The position numbers and the translations under genes are program-made. Below the pieces are notes generated by a model. That model did no database searches. It was given only the letters and a program-made list of their open reading frames with translations, and had not been told where the DNA came from. A DNA stretch of 64,000 nt from Channa striata (taxonomy: Eukaryota; Chordata; Actinopteri; Anabantiformes; Channidae): assembly GCA_033026295.1 (NCBI GenBank), contig CM065188.1, forward strand, positions 558,001 to 622,000. Direction: 5' to 3'. Shown here piece by piece: positions 56,487-64,000 of this stretch; positions within the stretch are counted from its first letter, which is position 1, and each line of letters opens with the position of its first letter.

Positions 56487-57221
56487 TGACAAACCCATTA
56501 CCAGAATGTTTACATAATAAATCTTCCAGGTAATATACAAATATTCTTGCTAAACTCCCGCTCTGTGTGCATGTGTCGTGTGTGTGTTCCTGTGGGCAGC
56601 ATAATGTCTCATTCTCAACATACGTTGAGGGTGCGAATGTGAAATCTGAAGTGACAGGAAGGTAGTCCCTTAGCACAGATGCAATTGTCACTACGTCTCT
56701 CTCTCTCTCACACACACACACATTATAACAGTGTCCACGCTGTTGACTCCACATTTTTTGGCTGTGACAAGTGTGTGTTTCAGACAGAGAGATAGCTGTG
56801 TGTGTGAGAATTTCAGCGCGGGTGCATGTGAGAATATTTAATTCTAAAATGTGTGAGTGTGCAGTGTGTGTATGTTAACAGTTACCACCTCAGGTGTAAC
56901 ATACCCAAATAATGTGTAAAAGCCTTTATATATGTATTTTTATCATTGTTACATCATTTAGGAGCTTTCCCAGCAGTGGTCACCTGTTCCTTTGTCAGCT
57001 TTCGCTCACTCCCATCCTCTTGCAGGTTTTAGTCTCACTGTCAGTGTCGAACCATTTGATTAGGTGAAGTCTGTTTCCCTCTGAGGAAACTCCAGCCTCT
57101 AGGCTCTGTTCGAAGAGGCTGAAACCATAATGCTTCACTGCTTGTGTGATTGGAAGAGGTGTAACAAAGATCCCATTCATCCTCTGGATGGCTGATACAC
57201 ACACACTCTAATATATTCACC

Positions 57222-57265
57222 AGCTCTCTGTTCTATTTGTGAGGACACAAATAGAACAGAGAGCT
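57222..57265. repeat. Perfect 20-base-stem hairpin
   Basis: The arm agctctctgttctatttgtg (57222-57241) is repeated exactly as its complement at 57246-57265, around the four-base loop agga. There is no transposon homology around it. Confidence 0.92.
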
Positions 57266-59521
57266 TGGAAAAATACTGTGTTGACTTGTGAAAGAGGTTC
57301 ATGTGTTTATTGTTGAGATGTGTACATGTCATCAATGTTTCTTACTTCATTTAAATGTTGACACTTGGCTTTTGGCCTTAAATTTAAAAAAAATTAGTTA
57401 CAGTCTGTAACTAATACATTAAATCTTCCATCAGAATCTGTCTGTCCAGTGTTTGCGCTCAAAGAAACTATAGGGAGGATGAGAAAGATAAAAAGTTAAA
57501 AAGCATGATAGCAGACAAGGAGCCAGGACTGCAACACTGTCAGTGCATGTGGACTGAAAGCAGAGGGACGTCCTCTGTTTCTGCATGAAATAACTTGCGG
57601 GGTTCGCAAATGAATGCAGCAGCTGGATTGTAGTAGAGTTTGCAGGTGGTTTGTCTCTGAATGGGACTACTAGACCTGCAGAAGGAGCAACTGTAGGTAA
57701 ATCATCAGCATGAAGTAACAGTCCACATGCTCCACAAGTTATCTTAAATAATCTATAATCTGCTTTTTTTCAATTTTACACTGTGGAACTTAAGCTAGCC
57801 CTAATGTGAACTGAATGGGTCCTCTCCACTCTGCCCGGTCCTCCTCCGCCCTGATCTAAAACAGATTTATTCTGTACTTTATACTCCCCTGCGCTCTGCA
57901 CAGCCTTTCAGGTAGCGAGAGCCATCAAATTACAGTCAGTAAGAACGTTAATAAACTGCTTAATCAAGCAAAAATCTTTTTGTGATTGGTCAGAGGAAGC
58001 AAACATTTCTGCAAGTGCTGCTGAATCTTGTTGAGTCTGTGTCACTGGAGGCTTTGCCCCATTCAGATAAGCACTGCAGCATATTTCTATGTATTAAACG
58101 TGGGAAAATGTTGCACACTGTAACTTTAACTATTGTAGCAATGGTTGTCCATGTACGACTAAACAAAAGGACCAAACGTTGGATGCTGGACAGACTCTTG
58201 TGATGACATTATGTTACATAGTTTCACCAGAGAACAGACAGAATCATTTCTCCATCTTCCAGCCAGCTTTGTGTCTGTGTTATTTATTTTCCCCTTCTTG
58301 TTCACGTTTCATTGTAGAATCTGAAAAAAAAAACAAGTTTCTTTATTTTTGTCATCACTGAGCATATGGGCAGGCTGTTTGAATAATCTTTATTGAAGTT
58401 GTTGCTAAATGACACCTACAGTCTGAGCGGTAATGTTGTGGACAATTAAAATGTGTAGTGTTAGTGAAGACGATAAATAAAAGTCACAATGTTTGCTTGG
58501 ATTTGCCATTGATACTATTTTAAAATGTAATGCACATCAAAACTCAGCTTTCTCTGTGTAGTATACTCATTTTGTGTAATGAACTGACGATTCTACATTG
58601 TGTGTTTAACACTTGACAGCTTACTGCTCACTCCCTTGGTTAGAACAGGTCTCTTAGGCAACATTTGGCACACACCATGACACTTACCTTATCAAATTAG
58701 TGTAACACTAGGTCACAGGCATCTATGTTACAGGTTTTAAAGCTTGTACCCAAGTTGTTCATCAGCAGATAGTGTGCATAATAATTCAGTGCAACACTGA
58801 TGAGCAGGGCAGCAGTGTAGGCCACGGCTGCCTTGACACTAAGCTGGCGATGACCTTCTGCTTGTCTGGCTGCTCATACTGTGCACACAGGTCCTCTGCT
58901 GACAAGTCCACAAAGACCTTCTCTGTGACTCTCTGTGTAATGGGGTGCACTATCCACATACGCTGTGTATTTGACACGTTTGCCTTTTTTGCATTCGAAG
59001 TATTTAGTCAGCTTTATTGATTATTACTTTAGAGTTTGTGGAATGGTTTATGAAGAGAGCAATGGTTAATACCAAATGCACATTAGAACAGTGATTAGAA
59101 AAATAAGTAGAACCCCTGTTTGTAGAAGTCATGACATGTGTATTAGTTCTGACAGTATTAGTAATAATTCCTTCCAATCCCAGTAATTGCATGGTAAGGT
59201 GCTGTCCTGATCCTAAAGGATAACTGGTACAGATCACTGACATTCACTCCAGGCCTAAGAGAGGTCCTGTCCTGCTTGTCCTGTATCCCTGCTTTAGCCA
59301 CTGCTGATTACCTGGATCAGGTGTGCTCAGTCAGTATGAAGCTACATGACACCAATTCTTTTTTTCATTTTTTCTCTACACCCCACCCTCACCTAACTTT
59401 GAAGTGGGTCACAGACAGAATCAGTCCATCTTTGAGCTTTAGTCCTAAAGTAGTTTTAAATCCAGAAGCTTCACAGCTGTGAACTGGTCTTCAGCCTGAC
59501 AGAAAATAGTTGGTTTACACA

Positions 59522-59524
<3 letters not shown>

Positions 59525-59568
<44 letters not shown>
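59525..59568. repeat. CA microsatellite
   Basis: About 22 CA units, the longest run in the window. The frame reading HTHTHT is an artefact. Confidence 0.95.
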
Positions 59569-59570
<2 letters not shown>

Positions 59571-60149
59571 TTTCTGCCAGTGTGGGGGTATTTTACATCA
59601 CTGTGGGAACTTTGTCCATCAAAACCACCAGGAGAATGATCTCTCCTTGGGTCCTAGTGATGCTATGTCGTTCGTCTTTGAATGTGCAGAAACCAGGAAG
59701 CAACAATGGCGGCCAGAGAAGTTCCTGTTGAGATTTTGTTGGACAGTGTATTGTGTATCCAACAATTGTGTGTGTTGGGAGGCAGATCATGCAAAGTAGT
59801 CATTGAACCCTTTTGGGATTGGTTTCAGAAAAGAGGAAAAATGGAGGAAATGCACGTCTATGTTACTTGGTGTGTGTCTGCGAACATCGCAAACCCATAG
59901 AATTGTCAATACAGAATGGTGGATTTGGCATAAGTGACTTAAAGGTGTTTTGTAGTTTAAGGCAAAATTATTTTTCTAGCCTAGCACAGCGACTGTAAGA
60001 AACAAGTGAGTGTTCCAAATTATGTTGAAATAAGTATTTGTACATGGGTGGACATACAAATGTGCCTTTTGTCACAGTGTAACAAACAGCGAGCACAGAA
60101 AAAAGGCTGCACAATCTCTGCATCAGAAAATGTGACAGCTTTGTCAGAA

Positions 60150-60760
60150 CTTCTACTTTTCTTTTGGCCACAGCGAATCATCCTTTTCCACTTCACTCTA
60201 TCCTGAGCATCTTCCTCTCTGACACCAGCTAACCTCATGTCCTCTGTTAGGACATCCATATACCTCCTCCTTGGTCGTCCTCTCGCCCTCTTGCCTGGCA
60301 GCTCCATCTCCAACATCCTTCTACCAATATAATCACTATCCCTCCTCTGCACATGTCCAAACCATCTCAATCTGGCCTCTCTGACTTTGTTGCTAACACA
60401 GGCAACGTGCGCTGTCCCTCTGATGTGCTCGTTCCTTATTCTGTCCAACCTTGTGACTCCTAAGGAGAACCTCAATATCTTCATCTCTGCTGCTTCCATC
60501 TCTGCCTCTTGTCTCTTTCTCACTGCTACTGTCTCTAACCCATAGAGCAGAGCTGGTCTCACCACTGTCTTGTACACCTTTCCTTTGAGTCTAGCTGACA
60601 CTCTTCTGTCACACAACACTCCCGACACATTCCTCCACCCACTCCAACCCGCCCGCACTCGCCTCTTCACCTCTTTTCCACACTCCCCATCACACTGAAC
60701 TGTTGACTCCAAGTACTTAAACTCCTGCACCTTCGTCACCTCAGCCTCCTGTAACCTCAT
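60150..60760 (-). pseudogene. RTE LINE ORF C-terminal segment
   Basis: It continues the RT ORF after a shift near 60760-60784. It contains 'VQEFKYLESTVQCDG', 'VVRPALLYGLETVAV', 'AEMKILRFSLGV', 'LRWFGHVQRRD' and 'RARGRPRRRYMDVL', the typical C-terminal order of RTE proteins. The normal end is near 'WKRMIRCG', after which the frame runs through the tail and flank. Confidence 0.85.
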
Positions 60761-60783
60761 GCTTCTACCTTGCTCCTTCTCAT

Positions 60784-61845
60784 TTAGACACAGTATTCTG
60801 TCTTGCTACGACTGACTTTCATGCCTCTTCTTTCCGGAGCAAACCTCCACCTCTCCAGCTGTTCCTCCACCTGCTCTCTACTCTCACTGCAAATCACAAT
60901 GTCATCTGCAAACATCATTGTCCAGGGAGATTTTTGTTTGATCTCATCTGTCAACCTGTCCATCAGCATAGCAAACAAGAAGGGACTCAAAGCTGATCCT
61001 TGGTGTAGTCCCACCTCCACCTTGAACTCCTCTGTCTGACCTACGGCACATCTCACCACCGTCATGCTCCTCTCATACATGTCCTGAACTACTCTGACGT
61101 ACTTCTCTGCCACTCCCGACATCCTCATACAGTACCACAGCTCCTCCCTCGGCACCCTGTCATACGCCTTCTCTAAATCCACAAACACACAATGCAGCTC
61201 CTTCTGACCATCTCTGTACTTTTCCATCAACAACCTCAAAGCGAAAATGGCGTCAGTGGTGCTCTTACGGGGCATGAAACCATACTGCTGCTCACAAATC
61301 TCCACCTCCTTCCTAAGCCTGGCTTCCACTACTCTTTCCCACAGCTTCATTGTGTTGCTCATCAGCTTTATCCCTCTGTAGTTGCTGCATTTCTGAGTGT
61401 CACCCTTGCTCTTAAAGATCCGCACCAGAACGCTTCTCCTCCATTCCTCAGGCATCTTCTCACTCTCTAAAATCCTGTTAAACAGACTAGTTAGAAACTC
61501 CACTGCTGTCTCTCGTAGACACTTCCACACCACCACAGGTACGTCATCAGGACCAACAGCCTTTCCGCTCTTCATCCTTTTCAGAGCCTTCCTCACCTCA
61601 TCCTTTCTAATCTCTGCTATTTCCTGCTCCACAATAGCCACATCTTCCTCCCTTCTTTCCCTGTCATTTTCCTCATTCATCAGCTCCTCAAAATATTGCT
61701 TCCATCTTCTCTGCACATTCTCCTGGCTTGTTAGCACCTTTCCATCTCTGTCTTTAATCACCCTTATCTGTTGCACATCTTTCCCATCCCTATCTCTCTG
61801 TCTGGCTTGCCTGTACAAGTCCTTATCTCCTTCCGTCGTGTCCAA
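60784..61845 (-). pseudogene. RTE reverse-transcriptase domain, 353 codons open
   Basis: This is the reverse transcriptase of the RTE element, which copies the element's RNA at the nicked target site. Motifs run in order: 'GKAVGPDDVP' near residue 95, 'CSNYRGIKLMSN' 153-164, 'DLEKAYDRVP' 223-232, 'GLHQGSALSP' 279-288 and the catalytic 'FADDIV' 312-317. All three catalytic aspartates (Asp223 or its neighbour in block A, Asp314 and Asp315) appear present. The frame is open throughout, but shifts on both sides separate it from the endonuclease and C-terminal parts, so a full protein is not made as the sequence stands. Confidence 0.9.
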
Positions 61846-62324
61846 CTTGTCATACAGTTCATCATAAGCTTTCTGTTGGCCTTTGCCACCTCCCTCTTCA
61901 CTCTGCGCTGCGCTTCCTTGTACTCCTGTCTACTTTCCTCAGTCCTTTCTACATCCCACTTCCTTTTAGCTAACCTCTTCCTCTGGATGCAGTCCTGTAC
62001 TTCCTCATTCCACCACCAAGTGTCTTTATCATCTTTCCTCCTTCCAGAGGACACACCAAGCACCTTCCTACCTGTTTCCCTGATTACCTCTGCTTTAGTT
62101 TCCCAGTCATCTGGAAGCTCTTCCTGACCACCCAAAGCCTGTCTCAACTTCTGCCTAAATTCCTCGCAGGTTTCTTCATTCTTTAGTTTCCACCACTTGG
62201 TCTTCTTTTCTGTCTTTCCTCTCTTCTTCTTCCTGACCACCAGAGTCATCTTACACACCACCATGCGGTGCTGTCTGGCTACACTGTCTCCTACCACCAC
62301 TTTACAGTCACTAACCTCTCTCAA
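61764..62324 (-). pseudogene. RTE LINE linker between endonuclease and RT
   Basis: The 186-codon segment starts in the last endonuclease motif ('VARQHRMVVCKM', with the catalytic His) and goes through a Lys/Arg/Glu-rich linker with 'WWWNEEVQDCIQRKRLAKRKW'. It overlaps the RT frame at 61764-61845, indicating one frameshift. Copy 2 (36404-36740) is nearly identical up to 'RQALGG'. Confidence 0.85.
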
Positions 62325-62503
62325 ATGACCTCATCTACACAGAATGTAGTCAACCTGTGTACTCCTACCTCCACTCTTGTATGTCACTGTGTGTTCCTCT
62401 CTCTTCGGGAAGTAGGTGTTGACTACAGCCATTTGCATCCTCTTAGCAAAGTCCACCACCATCTGTCCTTCTGGATTCCCTTCCTTTACACCAAACCTGC
62501 CCA

Positions 62504-63036
62504 TCACCTCCTCATCACCTCTGTTCTTCTCGCCAACATGCCATTGAAGTCTCCTCCAACAACTACTCTCTCTCCTCTGGGGATACTCTCTACGACCTCA
62601 TCAAATTCACTCCAGAATCTCTCCTTCTCTTGTAACTCACAGCCAACTTGTGGAGCATACCCACTGACTACGTTCACCATCACCCCTTCGATTTCTAGCT
62701 TTAGGCTCATCACCCTGTCAGAGACTCTTTTCACCTTGTCCACAAACTCCCCCTTCAGGATCACTCCTACTCCGTTTCTCTTCCTATCCACACCATGGTA
62801 GAACAGTTTGTATCCTCATCCAATACTACGTGCTTTGCTACCCTTCCACCTCGTCTCCTGCACACATGTACATGTACCTTCCTTCTCTCCATCATGTCTG
62901 CCAGCTCTCTACCTTTCCCTGTCATTGTGTCAACGTTAAGAGTCCCTACTCTCAGATCTAAGCTCATGCCTTTCCTCTTCTTTCTCTGTCCAGGAACCCT
63001 TTGCCTCCTCTCCCTATTCGACCAACAGTAGTCCAA
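62504..63036 (-). pseudogene. RTE LINE apurinic endonuclease segments
   Basis: 63036-62767 has 'LRVGTLNVDTMTGKGRELAD' and then loses frame near 62870, where copy 2 keeps 'VQETRWKG'. A small insertion-like difference (tacatgtacatg) is visible there. 62791-62504 has 'NGVGVILKGEF', 'VSGYAPQVG' and 'VVVGGDFNG' (catalytic Asp/Asn pair). The endonuclease nicks target DNA in active elements; here it is interrupted. Confidence 0.85.
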
Positions 63037-63569
63037 TTTCCACTGGCACCCTGTAGGTTAACAGCACCGGTGGCGGTCGTTGTTAACACTGGGCCTTGAC
63101 CGATCCGGTATGAAAGTGCTATGGATGACTCGCATGGTTGTATTTGACAAGTTTTACACCGGATGTCCTTCCTGACGCAGCCCTCTCTATTTATCCGGGC
63201 TTGGGACCAGCACAGAAGTCACTGGCTTGCAACCCCTGTGGCTAGACAGATTCTTTGTCAGAAAAACCAACAAAACATGAAACACGCCCACACAGTCTGG
63301 CTTAGGCTCAACTAAAGTTGAGTAAATGCAATGTCTCCAAAGTCAACAATTAATCCAGTTTAGCAAGAAAATGGTTTTATCATCGTTATAAGTTTAGCCC
63401 TCAGTCTACACCAGCGGTAGGAATGTGTGAAGAACTGGTAGTTAGTTAAATACAATTAAGAGGAAGTGAGGCAGGAGTGGGAATACTTGAGGAAAAAATC
63501 TTCAGAAAGATGTAATAAAAGAATTCAAAGAATTAAAATTTATTTGGTTGATATGCTTTCTTAAGCCAC

Positions 63570-63660
63570 ACACCTGTTCAGGAGGTGGCAGTAACGAGTT
63601 CTGTGTTACTTGCCAACCACCAATAAACAGAAGGAAAAGAAAAAGAAGAAGAAAACTAAG
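63570..63660 (+). repeat. Dispersed repeat with GAA-rich tail
   Basis: 'ggaggtggcagtaacgagtt' then 'gccaaccaccaataaacagaag' and an A/G-rich GAAGAAGAA tail. I recall sequence of the type GGTGGCAGTAATG...CCGATAAAC...GAAGAA as a common vertebrate short repeat; name not certain. Confidence 0.4.
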
Positions 63661-64000
63661 AAGCCGATTCACATGTTTTTCCAATATGATGCAGCAGCTG
63701 CAGTAGAAAGAGCACAGGGTGGGTGCTTTGGAAAAACTGTGGTCCCAGTGTTCCAAGAGGAAAAGAAGGCCACCCTGTGCTGAAGGAAGGGACAACAAAA
63801 CAAAAAATTACAATGACAATCTGTTCTGTGACAACACTTACATTATCAGTAAAGGAGGCTGAGGAAAATTGAAACACGTAGCAAAAAGCAAACAGTCATG
63901 GGAGTTGAATTAGGAAATTGCTAGGAGAGCTGGGAGCACAAAACGTGTTATAAAATGAGCTGCATATTATCTCTACGACGCAAAAATATACAACTACACA
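63661..64000. other. No gene or repeat recognised
   Basis: Overlapping minus-strand frames at 63502-63877 have no domain. Nothing supported. Confidence 0.5.

Larger units (their letters stand above)
55686..60138 (+). other. Probable first intron; no coding exon seen
   Basis: No coding frame with splice borders was found. It contains a C run (56185-56197), CA runs (56459-56486, 56710-56722, 59525-59568), CT runs near 56695, and a perfect hairpin (57222-57265). If the donor at 55686 is used, the whole stretch is intronic, including the LINE that follows. Confidence 0.4.
60150..63252 (-). mobile_element. Near full-length RTE-clade LINE with 11-base target duplication
   Basis: On the minus strand the element starts at about 63252 (ctagccacaggggttgcaag), has a roughly 300-base 5' region, an endonuclease and reverse-transcriptase ORF, and ends near 60150 in a short A/G-rich tail (aaaagaaaagtagaag). 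CTTTGTCAGAA flanks it exactly at 60139-60149 and 63253-63263. A 5'-complete LINE with both duplications is rare among the truncated copies here. The frame is broken at a few points only, so it is fairly young. The second copy at 35655 shares the 5' start. The subfamily (Expander or another RTE) cannot be fixed by eye. Confidence 0.9.

Noticed and set aside
61397..62127. Plus-strand frames of 156 and 118 codons
   Set aside because: Antisense to the RTE reverse transcriptase, whose motifs are clear on the minus strand.
1..64000. CRISPR arrays, bacterial operons, ribosomal RNA
   Set aside because: No regularly spaced identical repeats with unique spacers, no operon-like coding density and no rRNA-like sequence; the window is a vertebrate nuclear genome.

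Overview
This is an animal nuclear window, almost certainly from a ray-finned fish and probably a percomorph. The evidence is its repeats: LINE tails that end in a TTTATTTATATAGCGCC-type sequence plus a TTGAA repeat, L2-like and RTE LINEs, tRNA-derived SINEs, TG/CA microsatellites, and fish-type LTRs starting TGTCA and ending TGACA. No complete host gene is visible. Most of the short open frames are chance frames in AT-rich non-coding DNA or in repeats.

Layout. 1-9 kb: LINE tails, an old non-autonomous DNA element, two unclassified dispersed repeats (called E and D here), one solo LTR, and two perfect hairpins near 7.2 kb. 9-11.4 kb: an odd region of tandem units and one-strand GCTGAA motifs. 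11.4-26 kb: mostly unique AT-rich DNA with scattered LINE and SINE fragments, and a CpG-richer patch near 22.4 kb followed by a 47-codon frame. 26-29 kb: a solo LTR with a perfect 5-base target duplication, then a decayed RTE/Rex3-like fragment. 30-33 kb: repeats D and E again, and a hAT-type MITE with a perfect 8-base duplication inserted in a LINE tail. 35-43.4 kb: a dense nest of transposons inside transposons. 45.4 kb: a good candidate coding exon on the minus strand. 46.4-47.2 kb: a LINE reverse-transcriptase fragment. 49.9-52.5 kb: an LTR element bounded by a perfect 5-base duplication. 52.7-53.5 kb: a Rex1-like LINE end. 55.4-55.7 kb: a CpG-rich promoter-like block ending in a strong splice donor, so the rest of the window may be intron 1 of a plus-strand gene. 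60.1-63.3 kb: a nearly full-length RTE LINE with an 11-base target duplication.

The most interesting item is the LTR family at 49885-52530 (copy B), 38478-43425 (copy A, nested) and 3031-3822 (copy C, solo LTR). It has no gag, protease, reverse transcriptase or integrase that I can see. Copy B carries one long proline/arginine-rich reading frame. Eleven bases inside its 5' LTR, 30 bases past a TATA-like box, are exactly complementary to the sequence just after the LTR. That is the arrangement expected for Tf1/sushi-type self-primed reverse transcription. In-frame minisatellites (45 and 54 bases) lie in the reading frame, while the LTR holds out-of-frame ones (14 and 29 bases), which hints that the frame is selected. 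Similar primer-like motifs sit at the matching place in two further LTRs in the window.
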